DNA of 64,000 bases, from the NCBI GenBank assembly GCA_018266795.1, contig JAFDZV010000031.1, positions 1-64,000 of the forward strand, written 5' to 3'. The position numbers were made by a program, and so were the translations under genes. Positions 54,277 through 63,231 of this stretch are shown one piece after another. The stretch comes from Bacteroidota bacterium. GTDB taxonomy: Bacteria > Bacteroidota > Ignavibacteria > OLB7. The notes under the pieces are model-generated. The model did not search any database. It was not told where the DNA came from and worked only from the letters and a program-made list of their open reading frames with translations. Positions within the stretch are counted from its first letter, which is position 1. Every line of letters starts with the position of its first letter.

Positions 54277-55191
54277 TTATCTCGCCATTCTCAGCTCGAT
54301 AACCCGGCAGGTTCCCAGCCCGTCCGCAAGCGAGGTAAGACGTAACCCCATGAGAGTCTGAACATGGAAGGATATCAATCCGGAGCGAAGCGGACGGCGA
54401 GCGGCTCGCTTCAACTCGCCGGATTGAACGGGATTCAGCAGACCGGCATCCAGGTTATAGATGCGGGCAACGGTCTGTGCAAACTCCCAGCGTGACACCA
54501 GATCCGGACCGGCGATATTCAATGTTCCGCTGTAATCCCGTTCGATGATCTTGATGATCCCGTACGCAACGTCGTCGTACAGCGTGGGATTACCTATCTC
54601 ATCGGTTACGACCGATGCGGTTTTCCGCGCTGCGAGCGTATCGACAAGCCACGATACAAATGACGGCTTCCCGCGACGTCCTTCTCCGTACAGCCACATC
54701 GTCCGGATGATGGCGTGGTTGATCTCGGCGCCGATACATGCGTTCTCAGCGGCGAGCTTGGTCTTCCCATAGTAATTGATCGGGTTCGGCGTGGCATGCT
54801 CGCCATAGGGTCCTGCGGCACCATCGAAGATATAGTCGCTGGAGATCTGAATCAGCTTGCATGCATGGCGCTTGCATTCGGCGGCGATGTTCTCCACCAG
54901 CGTGACATTACTTCTCCATGCCTCGGGCCTTGCGGTCTCGCAGGCGTCGACATTGGTTATTGCCGCAGTATTCACTACAACGGTCGGACGCCACTCACGC
55001 GAGTCGAACAGCGATCGCCATGCCGCCCGGCTGCCGCTGTCGAACCCCTCCTCGACTCCCTCACGCCGAACCGTGCGCCGGCCTACCTCGATCAGCGCCC
55101 AATCCGTTTCATTGCCAACGATATCCCGCACCACGCTCCCAAGGCCCCCATCGGCCCCAACCAGCATGAGACGGACACTTTGCTTCCCCAT
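54277..55191 (-). CDS. RmlD-like NAD(P)-dependent sugar-nucleotide reductase
   Basis: 304 residues, an extended short-chain dehydrogenase. The N-terminal Rossmann motif is LMLVGADGGLGSVV, a variant of G-x-x-G-x-x-G. VVNTAAITNVDACE, ISSDYIFDGAAGPYGEHATPNPINYYGKTKLAAEN (with the catalytic Tyr-x3-Lys in YYGKTK) and RTMWLYG...FV are all RmlD-type blocks. RmlD reduces dTDP-4-dehydrorhamnose. The rest of the rhamnose pathway is not in the window, so another deoxysugar or a related reductase is possible. A parS-like site lies 60 bases upstream of its start. Confidence 0.83.
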   Translation of the reverse strand: MGKQSVRLMLVGADGGLGSVVRDIVGNETDWALIEVGRRTVRREGVEEGFDSGSRAAWRSLFDSREWRPTVVVNTAAITNVDACETARPEAWRSNVTLVENIAAECKRHACKLIQISSDYIFDGAAGPYGEHATPNPINYYGKTKLAAENACIGAEINHAIIRTMWLYGEGRRGKPSFVSWLVDTLAARKTASVVTDEIGNPTLYDDVAYGIIKIIERDYSGTLNIAGPDLVSRWEFAQTVARIYNLDAGLLNPVQSGELKRAARRPLRSGLISFHVQTLMGLRLTSLADGLGTCRVIELRMAR

Positions 55192-55250
55192 GGTGTATGA
55201 TCTGTCTTCGAAAACTTTCGTGGCTACCTACACATGAAGCATGTGTGCCA

Positions 55251-55266
55251 TGTTTCACGTGGAACA
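55251..55266. promoter_or_regulatory. parS-like site 1 (ParB binding)
   Basis: TGTTTCACGTGGAACA, a 16-mer that matches the universal ParB-site consensus TGTTNCACGTGAAACA at all but one position. It lies in the 106-base gap between mnmG and the RmlD-like gene. Confidence 0.8.
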
Positions 55267-55297
55267 TTTTTCAGGCGGGGATCCGCTCCCTCACGTG

Positions 55298-57130
55298 TCA
55301 GCGAATGTAGAGGGAGAGAACCGAGACATCGGAGCGGCTTACGCCTGCAATCCGCGACGCCTGGCCGAGCGATCGCGGGCGAACCTGCGAGAGCTTCTCC
55401 CGGGCTTCGGAGGAAAGGGACTGAATCCGTCCATAATCGATCGCCTCAGGAATCAGAACGTTCTCCGATGCCGTAAAACGCTCAACCTCCTCCAGTTGCC
55501 GCTTGATATACCCTTCGTACTTCGCCTGGATCTCCATCTGCTCCGCAACATCCCGGTTGGCCAGCAACCGTTGAAGCCGGTCATGTTCCGGAAGTAGAGG
55601 GAGCAGGTCCGCAAGCACCACCTCCGGGCGCTTCAGATACTGCCAGCCCTTCACGTAACGATCCTCCCCCGCCAAATCCGAACGGCCCTTCAGCGCGATC
55701 TTCTGCAGAAGATCGCGCGCCTCCTCGGTCCCCTCGCGCTTCGCGGCCATCCGCGCATACTGCTCGCCGTCTACCAGACCAAGACGATTCCCGATGTCTG
55801 TAAGCCGAAGATCGGCGTTGTCGCGGCGGAGAAGGAGGCGATACTCTGCGCGTGAGGTGAACATCCTGTACGGTTCAAGGATGGTCAGATTCACGAGATC
55901 ATCAATCAGCACCCCAATATATCCCTGCGAGCGATCGATAATCAACGGCTCCTCCCCACGCACGGAGAGGGCGGCATTGATGCCGGCCAGCAATCCCTGA
56001 GCTGCCGCCTCCTCGTATCCGGATGTTCCGTTCACCTGCCCGGCAAAGAACAGCCCTCGGACGCGCTTGCTCTCCAACCACAGATGAAGCTGATACGAGG
56101 GGAAATAGTCGTACTCCACCGCATATCCATACCGAAGGACTTCACACCGTTCGAGCGGCGGAATCGATCGCAGCCCGAGAAGCTGTACATCCCGCGGCAA
56201 CGATGTGGAGAAACCATTCACGTAGACCGAGTTCGTTTCCACTCCTTCCGGCTCCAGGAAGATCTGGTGGCTCTCCTTCTCGGAGAAGCGATGGATCTTA
56301 TCCTCGATCGACGGGCAGTAGCGCGGGCCGGTGCCGGTTATCTTACCGGTGAACATCGGCGACCGATCGAACCCGGTTCTCAGAATCTTGTGCGTTGCCT
56401 CGCTGGTCGAGGTGAGATAGCATGCGATTCTGTTTCGTACTGAGGACGTTGATTGTGAGAACGGAATAGGTTCGGGATCGCCGTGGTCGGTCTGGCAGAG
56501 TGAAAAGTCTACCGAAGCGGCATCCACCCTGGGGGGCGTTCCGGTCTTGAGCCTCCCGGTAACGAAACCAACCTCACGTAATGAACCGCTCAGATGCTCC
56601 ACAGAGAATTCGCCTACGCGCCCGCCGGCGGTCTGAATCTCCCCGGTATGCATCCGGCCGCAGAGAAACGTTCCGGAGCAGACAACGATGGTCCTGCAGG
56701 CGAACGCGAGGCCATCTGCCAGACGGACCCCGGCAACGGCTCCATTTTCCAGACGGACATCTTCCACCAGACCGGCGATAATGTCCAGCCCGGCGATCTC
56801 CCTCAATCGCTCCTGGGCATACCGCGGATAGAGATCCTTATCGTTCTGAGAACGCGGAGACCACATTGCAGGCCCCTTCGAACGGCCCAGCATCTTGAAC
56901 TGGATACCGGAGCGATCGGCAAGGCGACCCATCTCCCCACCCAGCGCATCGATCTCACAGACAAGCTGGCCCTTTGCCATGCCTCCTACAGCGGGATTGC
57001 ATGAAAGCCGGCCGATGGCGTTCACATCCGCAGTAACAAGCGCGGTCCGGCATCCCATCCGCGCAGCCGCCGATGAAGCCTCGATCCCGGCATGCCCGCC
57101 GCCGATTACTATGACGTCGTACTGCTTCAA
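55298..57130 (-). CDS. mnmG: tRNA uridine-5-carboxymethylaminomethyl modification enzyme MnmG (GidA)
   Basis: 610 residues, full length. The FAD-binding Rossmann motif is VIVIGGGHAGIEASSAAARMG, then NPAVGGMAKGQLVCEIDALGG, the conserved RYCPSIEDKIHRF and NGTSGYEEAAAQGL blocks, and the C-terminal helical MnmE/tRNA-binding part (LKYEGYI-like AKYEGYIKRQLEEVERF). MnmG works with MnmE to add the cmnm5 group to U34 of several tRNAs, using FAD and methylenetetrahydrofolate. mnmE lies directly upstream on the same strand (104-base gap, holding parS-like site 2). The mnmE-mnmG pair is a frequent neighbour of the chromosome origin. Confidence 0.97.
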   Translation of the reverse strand: MKQYDVIVIGGGHAGIEASSAAARMGCRTALVTADVNAIGRLSCNPAVGGMAKGQLVCEIDALGGEMGRLADRSGIQFKMLGRSKGPAMWSPRSQNDKDLYPRYAQERLREIAGLDIIAGLVEDVRLENGAVAGVRLADGLAFACRTIVVCSGTFLCGRMHTGEIQTAGGRVGEFSVEHLSGSLREVGFVTGRLKTGTPPRVDAASVDFSLCQTDHGDPEPIPFSQSTSSVRNRIACYLTSTSEATHKILRTGFDRSPMFTGKITGTGPRYCPSIEDKIHRFSEKESHQIFLEPEGVETNSVYVNGFSTSLPRDVQLLGLRSIPPLERCEVLRYGYAVEYDYFPSYQLHLWLESKRVRGLFFAGQVNGTSGYEEAAAQGLLAGINAALSVRGEEPLIIDRSQGYIGVLIDDLVNLTILEPYRMFTSRAEYRLLLRRDNADLRLTDIGNRLGLVDGEQYARMAAKREGTEEARDLLQKIALKGRSDLAGEDRYVKGWQYLKRPEVVLADLLPLLPEHDRLQRLLANRDVAEQMEIQAKYEGYIKRQLEEVERFTASENVLIPEAIDYGRIQSLSSEAREKLSQVRPRSLGQASRIAGVSRSDVSVLSLYIR

Positions 57131-57155
57131 TGTTCAGATACCATCCGTGCAAAAT

Positions 57156-57171
57156 GTTCCACGTGGAACAC
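57156..57171. promoter_or_regulatory. parS-like site 2 (ParB binding)
   Basis: TGTTCCACGTGGAACA, a perfect 16-bp palindrome and a match to the parS consensus except at one position. It lies in the 104-base gap between mnmE and mnmG, 26 bases upstream of the mnmG start codon. Confidence 0.85.
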
Positions 57172-57234
57172 AATTCCGTCCATCAACTCCATCATATATC
57201 CTCCGATGGACAACGTGTCGGTGCTCTGCAATTC

Positions 57235-58587
57235 TCACTTCCCGATGCAGAAGCTCGAGAAGAGCTTGTTCAGCACATCGTCGCCCACCGCGCTCCCTGT
57301 AAGTTCTGAGATGGGAGCAAGCAGGATGCGGAGATCGGCTGAAAGGAGTTCCGTATCGGATGTAGATCGATACTCGATTTCGGACAGATGCGAGCGCACG
57401 GCTCCAAGCAGGTGGTACTGCCGTTCGTTCACAAGCGCAACGATGTCCGAAAGGTTCCGGGTATAATCCTCTGCCAGTAGATCGAGCAATCCTGTGATTG
57501 TAGATCGATCGTGCACCGAGCAGGAGATCGCGCCCTCTACCGATCGATGCTGCTCATCGCATTTTGTTGCGACAGCAACAAATGACGTATGAGGGAATTC
57601 GTTTCGCATACGATCTACAAGAGCAAGCTCCTCGGCCGCGGATTCGGTACGAGAACTATCGATCAGGTAGAAGACATGATCAGCCGTGGCAACGAGATCG
57701 CTGGCACGCTCCACACCCTCAGCCTCGATCAGGTCTGTCGTGTGCCGCAGCCCGGCCGTGTCAACCAGACGAAACTGCACGCCGCCGTGCGCAACCCGCT
57801 CCTCGAGATAGTCGCGTGTGGTTCCCTCCACAGGACTGACAAGCGCGCGGCCGTAACCAACCAGAGCATTGAACAGGCTGGACTTGCCGGCGTTCGGACG
57901 GCCCAATAAAAGTATCCGCGGCCCGTGCCGCAGACGGTTGCCGGTGTTGTAGCTCGTGAGCAACCCATCGACAAAGACACGCAATTCATCCAGCAGGCCT
58001 GTGACTTCCTCGATCGAGGCAAATTGATAACGCTCCTCTACAAAGTCGAGTTCCAACTCGAGCAGCGCCAGAAGATGGAGCACGCGCTCGCGGAACTCAT
58101 CCAGGCGCCGCCGAAGCTCACCGTGAAGCTGGCGTTGCGCAACGTACAGTGCCTGCTCGGACTCCGAGGCAAGCACGTCCGCGAGGGCTTCCACCTGCGT
58201 GAGATCGATCTTCCCGTTCAGGAATGCGCGGCGTGTAAACTCACCCTGCGTCGCCACACGTGCACCGTGCAAAACGCAGAGCCGGACAACACGATCGGTA
58301 ATCAGCATGGTGCCGTGCAGATGGAACTCCACAACATCTTCACCGGTGAACGAGTGCGGCGCACGAAACCAGACGGCAAGGCATTGATCGATGATCTCTC
58401 CATCGTTCCCCACGAGACCGTTGGCGATGAACCGGACAGGTACGTCACTGAACGATGCATAACCGGCAGGGCGAAACAGACGGGTGGCGACGGCGAGCGC
58501 GGCGGGACCGCTCAAGCGGACAACCGCGATGCCCGCCGTCCCAAGCGGTGTGGCACGCGCTACAATCGTATCATCGGAATACATCAT
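57235..58587 (-). CDS. mnmE: tRNA modification GTPase MnmE (TrmE)
   Basis: 450 residues. The N-terminal formyl-THF-binding domain (MMYSDDTIVARATPLGTAGIAVVRLSG ... GEFTRRAFLNGKIDLTQVEALADVL) leads into the helical domain. The inserted G domain has G1 GRPNAGKSS, G2 TTRDYLEE, G3 DTAGLR and G4 TKCD (a variant of NKxD). The C terminus ends in FCIGK, the conserved CxGK motif. It is the partner of MnmG. The first two codons are both ATG. The exported-protein gene cluster on its other side is divergent. Confidence 0.97.
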   Translation of the reverse strand: MMYSDDTIVARATPLGTAGIAVVRLSGPAALAVATRLFRPAGYASFSDVPVRFIANGLVGNDGEIIDQCLAVWFRAPHSFTGEDVVEFHLHGTMLITDRVVRLCVLHGARVATQGEFTRRAFLNGKIDLTQVEALADVLASESEQALYVAQRQLHGELRRRLDEFRERVLHLLALLELELDFVEERYQFASIEEVTGLLDELRVFVDGLLTSYNTGNRLRHGPRILLLGRPNAGKSSLFNALVGYGRALVSPVEGTTRDYLEERVAHGGVQFRLVDTAGLRHTTDLIEAEGVERASDLVATADHVFYLIDSSRTESAAEELALVDRMRNEFPHTSFVAVATKCDEQHRSVEGAISCSVHDRSTITGLLDLLAEDYTRNLSDIVALVNERQYHLLGAVRSHLSEIEYRSTSDTELLSADLRILLAPISELTGSAVGDDVLNKLFSSFCIGK

Positions 58588-58995
58588 GCGTCGTCTCTCT
58601 CTGCTCCGCGATCACCTGGCCGCCAACCTTGGGCACACCGCGCATCGCAGCAGTGCAAGATACTATCCGGCAGCACCGAATCGCACCGTACGACGGTTGC
58701 CGATAATGCTCGTTACCGGTGGCATCTGCATCACCTACCTCGCACCGCAACAACATGGACCCGTGATAAACCGAGGTCCATTGCCTGCGTCTGGAATTCA
58801 GCACCCTCTGCCTGTGCGCCGGAGCACCCGGCATTCGAACAATGCACGCCTGCTGATGCTGCACCATGTACTGCAGAGGTCGATGCACTTGGCCTCACAT
58901 GCCAATCACTCCAGGACTCGGGCGTCATACCAAGTCCGGTCTGCTTCACGCAATACGCTTGCAGCATACACATACCTTTGCGGATATTCATCGAT
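58588..58995. other. Divergent spacer upstream of mnmE, no gene seen
   Basis: About 410 bases. Open frames on both strands lack motifs and ribosome-binding sites. It must hold the mnmE promoter and that of the three-gene cluster to its right. Confidence 0.45.
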
Positions 58996-59487
58996 ATGAT
59001 ACCTCTGCTCTCGCTTACTGCCGCCATCATTCTGAGCTCGCTGTCATTGCAGGCTCAGCCGATGCCGCGCCTCAGCATCACGGACTATGTTGTCTCCGAC
59101 ACTTCGAAGTATGAGAGTTTTCGTCTCAAGGTGATCAATGAGAGCGACAGCATTGTGGTAATCACACGGGCGCAACCCAGTTGCGGCTGCATTCTCGTCA
59201 CCGTGCAACGAACGCTCTGCCTGAGAAACGAGCCGGGCGATATCTACGTGGCAGTAACCAGCAACAAGATATCGGCCTTACAGCCGATCACCGTCGACGT
59301 CTATACCAATCGAAATCCGGACGCGCCGCTTCGGCTCACGATCAGGAAAGCGGATCCGAAGACTGATCAGAAGGAAGCCACGGCTCATCCTGATTCTCTT
59401 CATACATCTCCGCAACCGGCCCAACCCACGCTTGCAACTGAAGCAACATCCGATCCGAAACAGCACAAGAAAAAACACAGAAGGTAG
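58996..59487 (+). CDS. Exported DUF1573-like protein
   Basis: 163 residues. A signal peptide (IPLLSLTAAIILSSLSLQAQ) precedes a beta-sandwich that follows the DUF1573 pattern: FRLKVINESDSIVVITRAQPSCGCILVT (the N-x-S/G-D-x-x-V-I-x-x-x-x-x-S-C-G-C core) and GDIYVAVTSNK...PITVDVYTNRNPDAPLRLTI. The family is exported and common in Bacteroidota; its role is not established. The last ~45 residues are Pro/Gln/Lys rich. It is the first of three genes that touch or overlap, so they probably form an operon. Confidence 0.75.
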   Translation: MIPLLSLTAAIILSSLSLQAQPMPRLSITDYVVSDTSKYESFRLKVINESDSIVVITRAQPSCGCILVTVQRTLCLRNEPGDIYVAVTSNKISALQPITVDVYTNRNPDAPLRLTIRKADPKTDQKEATAHPDSLHTSPQPAQPTLATEATSDPKQHKKKHRR

Positions 59488-59488
59488 C

Positions 59489-60007
59489 ATGCGCCTTCCT
59501 CATCTTCTCGCCCTCTTGATTCTCGTACCATACCCTGTGGTGCTGCATGCCGCCTCGCCGGTCCACTCAATTGTGGGTACACGCGTGCCGGAGTTCGTCA
59601 TCGATGACCAGTTCGAACATTCATGGAGCGCTTCGATGTTCCGTGGTGCCGTTACTGTCTATGTACTCAGCGACCGAAGCGGATATGAGTACAACGTAAA
59701 CTGGACCACGCCGCTGCTTGCGCGCTTCCGAAACTCATCCGTGCGCTTCGTTCCCGTCGCAGACGTACAGTCCGTTCCAGGATTTCTCAAGGGGTTTATC
59801 CGAAGCAGGTTTCGCGATGAGTTTAGGTACTCCGTGCTCATGGACTGGGATGGCGTTCTGATCAAGGCGTTCAACATGCAGGAGGATGTCACCAATCTCG
59901 TGATCGCCAACAAGTCCGGCGTAATTGAACATGTAGCCTATGGTACGGGAACCACCGCCCAGGTGGAATCATTTGCACAGCGGCTGGAGGTGATCCTTGC
60001 GCAATAA
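59489..60007 (+). CDS. Exported thioredoxin-fold-like protein without CxxC
   Basis: 172 residues with a signal peptide (LLALLILVPYPVVLHA). The segment GTRVPEFVIDDQFEHSWSASMFRGAVTVYVLSDRSG, then RFVPVADVQSVPGFLKG...VLMDWDGVLIKAFN and VTNLVIANKSGVIEHVAYG, follows the thioredoxin/peroxiredoxin order of strands and helices, as in YtfJ-type proteins. The usual redox Cys pair is missing: the loop after the first strand has no Cys at all. So it is either a non-redox relative or a binding protein. It starts 1 base after the upstream stop and overlaps the next gene. Confidence 0.65.
   Translation: MRLPHLLALLILVPYPVVLHAASPVHSIVGTRVPEFVIDDQFEHSWSASMFRGAVTVYVLSDRSGYEYNVNWTTPLLARFRNSSVRFVPVADVQSVPGFLKGFIRSRFRDEFRYSVLMDWDGVLIKAFNMQEDVTNLVIANKSGVIEHVAYGTGTTAQVESFAQRLEVILAQ
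59986..59990 (+). promoter_or_regulatory. Strong ribosome-binding site that decides a TTG start
   Basis: GGAGG followed by TGATCC and TTG at 59997. The GGAGGTGAT match to the 16S rRNA 3' end and the 6-base spacing support initiation at TTG. Confidence 0.75.
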
Positions 60008-60362
60008 AACGATAACCAGCGTTGCTTTGACTGCCGCGATGGCCGTCGGCGTCGGGACCGCTCTCTCGGCCTGCTCGCATACCCCCTCGGACGCCGATCG
60101 CCAGACAATTGCATCCGCCTATGCCGAGACCATGATCACGAAGAACATCTACCGTCACGATTCGGTGAGGATGGTCAAGGCGATGGACAGCGTTGCACGG
60201 TCCTTCGGCTTCGATGATCAGCATGACTTGATGCAGAACATCGTTGATCTCAGCGACGACCCGGAGAGTCTTCGGAAGATGCTGGACAGCGCCCAGAAGC
60301 GATTGGAGCGAGCGCAGACCGGCGCTGAATTCAGGAAGGATACCTCACAGAAGAAAAAGTAG
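59997..60362 (+). CDS. Small lipoprotein with TTG start
   Basis: 121 residues. The signal ends in a lipobox LSAC (GTALSACSHTPSD), so the Cys should be lipidated. The mature part is a helical, Met/Asp/Lys-rich chain (AYAETMITKNIYRHDSVRMVKAMDSVARSFGFDD ... SLRKMLDSAQKRLERAQTGAEF). The gene uses a TTG codon at 59997, overlapping the previous stop by 11 bases, and is preceded by a near-perfect GGAGGTGAT site. No family was recognised. It is the last gene of the three-gene exported cluster and ends at a hairpin before dnaK. Confidence 0.72.
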   Translation: MRNKTITSVALTAAMAVGVGTALSACSHTPSDADRQTIASAYAETMITKNIYRHDSVRMVKAMDSVARSFGFDDQHDLMQNIVDLSDDPESLRKMLDSAQKRLERAQTGAEFRKDTSQKKK

Positions 60363-60391
60363 CGGCGAGCTCGACTATGCAAACTCGCCGC
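60362..60391. terminator. Hairpin between convergent lipoprotein and dnaK genes
   Basis: GCGGCGAG (60362-60369) pairs with CTCGCCGC (60384-60391) around a 14-nt loop. It lies directly after the lipoprotein stop codon. Confidence 0.6.
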
Positions 60392-60431
60392 CACCCCTTG
60401 GAGTGCCATACCGGGCACCATCACACCACTC

Positions 60432-62327
60432 TTACTTCTCGTCGTCAACGATCGTATAGTCGGCATCCTCCACGTTCGATCCGGCGTTGGCACCGTCGGA
60501 CGATGCGGCTTGATCGGGCGAGCCGCCTGCCTGCTGGTACATCTGGCTGGAGACATCGCTCCACGCACGATCCAGCTCGTCCTTTGCGCCACGAATCTCT
60601 TCCATGGAAGCTCCCTTCAACGCGGTCTCCAGCTTCTCGGTAGCGGCCTCGATCTTAGCCTTCCCCTCTGCCGGGATCTTGTCGCCGAGATCGGTAAGCT
60701 GCTTCTTCGAGGAGAACACCGTCTGGTCCGCCTGATTCCGGAGTTCCACATCCTCCTTGCGCTTCTTGTCGGACGTTGCATTATCCTGCGCCTCGCGCTT
60801 CATCCGATCGATCTCCGTCTGCGACAGACCGCTGGAGGAAGTGATCTTGATGGACTGCTCCTTCCCTGTAGCCTTATCCTTCGCCGAGACATTGAGGATG
60901 CCATTCGCGTCGATATCGAACGTCACCTCGATCTGCGGAACGCCGCGCGGCGCCGGCGGGATGTCACCAAGATGGAACCGGCCCAGCGTCTTGTTGTCGT
61001 CCGCCATCGGGCGCTCCCCCTGCAGAATGCGAATCTCCACGGAGGGCTGATTGTCTGCCGCTGTTGAATACACCTCCACCTTCTTCGTGGGAATGGTGGT
61101 GTTGGACGGAATCATCGGTGTCATGACACCACCAAGAGTCTCGATACCAAGCGTCAGCGGAGTTACGTCCAGCAGCAGCACATCCTGAACGTCACCGGAA
61201 AGCACTGCTCCCTGAATGGCTGCGCCAATGGCAACAACCTCGTCCGGATTGACCCCCTTGTTCGGCTCCTTGCCGAAGAACTCGCGAACCAATTGCTGGA
61301 TCTTCGGAATACGGGTGGAACCACCAACCAGAATCACCTCATCGATCTGGCTCGGGTTCAGCCCGGCATCCTTCAATGCCTGATGGCAGGGATCCAGCGT
61401 GCGGCGGAACAGATCCTCGCAAAGCTGCTCGAACTTGGCACGCGTCACCGCGATGTTCAGGTGCTTCGGGCCGTCCTGCGTCGCTGTGATGAACGGAAGG
61501 TTCACATCAGTCTGCATCATCTGCGACAGCTCCATCTTCGCCTTCTCAGCGGCCTCCTTCAGGCGCTGCAGAGCCATCGGATCATTGCGAAGATCGATGC
61601 CGTCGCTCTTCTTGAACTCGTCGGCCAGGTAGTCCACCAGTCGCTGATCGAAGTTGTCGCCGCCGAGATGCGTATCGCCGTTGGTGGACTTTACCTCGAA
61701 CACTCCGTCGCCGAGTTCCAGAATCGAGATGTCGAACGTACCGCCACCAAGATCGTAGACAGCGATCTTCTCGTGCTTTCCCTCCTTGTCCAGACCGTAT
61801 GCAAGTGCTGCGGCCGTTGGTTCGTTGATGATGCGCTTCACCGAAAGGCCGGCGATTTCACCGGCGTCCTTCGTTGCCTGACGCTGGGAATCGTTGAAGT
61901 ATGCCGGAACGGTGATTACCGCCTCGGTTACCTTCTGCCCGAGATAGTCCTCTGCGGTCTGCTTCATCTTCTGCAGAATCATTGCCGAGATCTCGGGGGG
62001 CGAATACATACGATCGTCGATGCGAACACGCACCGAGTTGTTCTCGCCCGCTACAACTTCATACGGCACCATCTTCTCCTCCTCGCGCACTTCGGGTTCG
62101 GTACGTCCCATGAAGCGCTTGATCGAGAAGATCGTGTTGGTTGGGTTGGTCACGGCCTGGCGCTTTGCCGCCTGACCTACGAGGCGATCGCCCGACTTCG
62201 TGAATCCAACAACGGAGGGTGTTGTCCGTGCTCCCTCGCTGTTCGGGATAACGGTTGGTGTGGTTCCCTCCATAACGGCCACAACGGAGTTCGTTGTGCC
62301 GAGATCGATACCAATAATCTTGCCCAT
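60432..62327 (-). CDS. dnaK: Chaperone protein DnaK (Hsp70)
   Basis: 631 residues. The ATPase signatures are complete: [17 protein letters not shown] (phosphate 1), [16 protein letters not shown] (phosphate 2) and [18 protein letters not shown]. The substrate-binding domain follows the linker [16 protein letters not shown], and the tail ends in an acidic [12 protein letters not shown], like the EEVKDK type. DnaK works with DnaJ and GrpE, which are absent here. AGGAG lies 10 bases before the ATG. hsp20 is immediately upstream on the same strand, a heat-shock pair. I saw no CIRCE (TTAGCACTC-N9-GAGTGCTAA) in front of either gene. Confidence 0.98.
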   Translation of the reverse strand: MGKIIGIDLGTTNSVVAVMEGTTPTVIPNSEGARTTPSVVGFTKSGDRLVGQAAKRQAVTNPTNTIFSIKRFMGRTEPEVREEEKMVPYEVVAGENNSVRVRIDDRMYSPPEISAMILQKMKQTAEDYLGQKVTEAVITVPAYFNDSQRQATKDAGEIAGLSVKRIINEPTAAALAYGLDKEGKHEKIAVYDLGGGTFDISILELGDGVFEVKSTNGDTHLGGDNFDQRLVDYLADEFKKSDGIDLRNDPMALQRLKEAAEKAKMELSQMMQTDVNLPFITATQDGPKHLNIAVTRAKFEQLCEDLFRRTLDPCHQALKDAGLNPSQIDEVILVGGSTRIPKIQQLVREFFGKEPNKGVNPDEVVAIGAAIQGAVLSGDVQDVLLLDVTPLTLGIETLGGVMTPMIPSNTTIPTKKVEVYSTAADNQPSVEIRILQGERPMADDNKTLGRFHLGDIPPAPRGVPQIEVTFDIDANGILNVSAKDKATGKEQSIKITSSSGLSQTEIDRMKREAQDNATSDKKRKEDVELRNQADQTVFSSKKQLTDLGDKIPAEGKAKIEAATEKLETALKGASMEEIRGAKDELDRAWSDVSSQMYQQAGGSPDQAASSDGANAGSNVEDADYTIVDDEK

Positions 62328-62429
62328 GTTTACTACACTCCTAAGGTTGATCTATACTCTCTTCGTTGTCCGGTTGGCTTCAACGATTTCCTCTACGCCA
62401 AAACAACTGCGCTAGCAGCTACCCTCTCT

Positions 62430-62864
62430 CTAGTTGATCGGAATCGACGTGCCGGAGCTCTTCGTGCTCTGCGGAAGGGTTATCGTCAGCACACCGTTCT
62501 CGTAGGTTGCCACTGAATTTGTCGCGTCCACTACTGCATCGGCAGGAAGCGTAATGCGGCGTGTGAATTGTCCGTACGTTCTGTTTCCCGTCACGGAACT
62601 AGCCCCATCCGGGCGCAACAGACGCTTCTCACCGGAGACCTCAACACTATTTCCCGACATGGTGATCCGGATCTCCTCCTTCTTCATCCCTGGAAGCTCA
62701 ACCTCGATGTAGTAGGTTCCGTTCACGTGGTAGGCCTCGGCAACCGGCATGAATCCACGCGATTGCCCCGCTCCAGGACTCCGATCGAAGTTCTCGAAGT
62801 AGTTCTTCAGACGGCTCGAAAAGTCCTGTACTTCCTTCATCCAGTCAAAATCGTTGCGCATCAT
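62430..62864 (-). CDS. Small heat-shock protein (Hsp20/alpha-crystallin)
   Basis: 144 residues. The alpha-crystallin domain (~43-130) has FMPVAEAYHVNGTYYIEVELPGMKKEEIRITMSGNSVEVSGEKR and the conserved GVLTITLP near the end. The C-terminal IPIN holds the I-x-I motif used for oligomer contacts. Small heat-shock proteins hold unfolding proteins until DnaK refolds them, which suits the dnaK gene 102 bases downstream. Two ATG codons start the frame. AAGGA lies 7-10 bases before them. TTGTGG and TTATAG upstream are possible promoter elements, poorly spaced. Confidence 0.95.
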   Translation of the reverse strand: MMRNDFDWMKEVQDFSSRLKNYFENFDRSPGAGQSRGFMPVAEAYHVNGTYYIEVELPGMKKEEIRITMSGNSVEVSGEKRLLRPDGASSVTGNRTYGQFTRRITLPADAVVDATNSVATYENGVLTITLPQSTKSSGTSIPIN

Positions 62865-63114
62865 GACGGGTTCCTTTACTGTGTCACGGTCTATAATGGA
62901 TTGTGATCACGGGTACCACAAGGGGCGTGCCAAGGTCAGGAATCCACAAAAACGGGCAGGATCGAAGGAAAAGCGAAGTGCGGTGGACGACGATCTGACA
63001 AAGTGGCGTATTGCGGGTGCCGAATAAGACTGAGCAGTTGTCACAGGTAAGAATGACAGCGACAACCTTTCAAATCCCCTTCTCTCTGAACCTTAGATAA
63101 AGAAGTAATGGTTT

Positions 63115-63123
63115 TGTGTATAA
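63115..63123 (-). promoter_or_regulatory. DnaA box 1
   Basis: TGTGTATAA, the reverse complement of TTATACACA; fits TTATNCACA exactly. Confidence 0.6.
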
Positions 63124-63134
63124 CCATGTGTCTT

Positions 63135-63143
63135 TGTGGATAA
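63135..63143 (-). promoter_or_regulatory. DnaA box 2
   Basis: TGTGGATAA, the reverse complement of the canonical TTATCCACA. Spaced 20 bases from box 1, in the same orientation. Confidence 0.65.
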
Positions 63144-63222
63144 CGTGTCGTGCACAGTTCGCAAATCGCTGGATTACAAGCCGGAATGAAGAATTTTTAC
63201 GGGATCCTGAATGTTGATGAGT

Positions 63223-63231
63223 TGTGGATAA
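63223..63231 (-). promoter_or_regulatory. DnaA box 3
   Basis: TGTGGATAA again, same orientation as boxes 1 and 2. It is followed 8 bases later by a degenerate box on the other strand (63240-63248). Confidence 0.65.

Noticed and set aside
62328-62950. CIRCE element for dnaK or hsp20
   Set aside because: I looked for TTAGCACTC-N9-GAGTGCTAA before both genes and found no match. The CTGCGCTAGCAG near 62410 is only a short palindrome.
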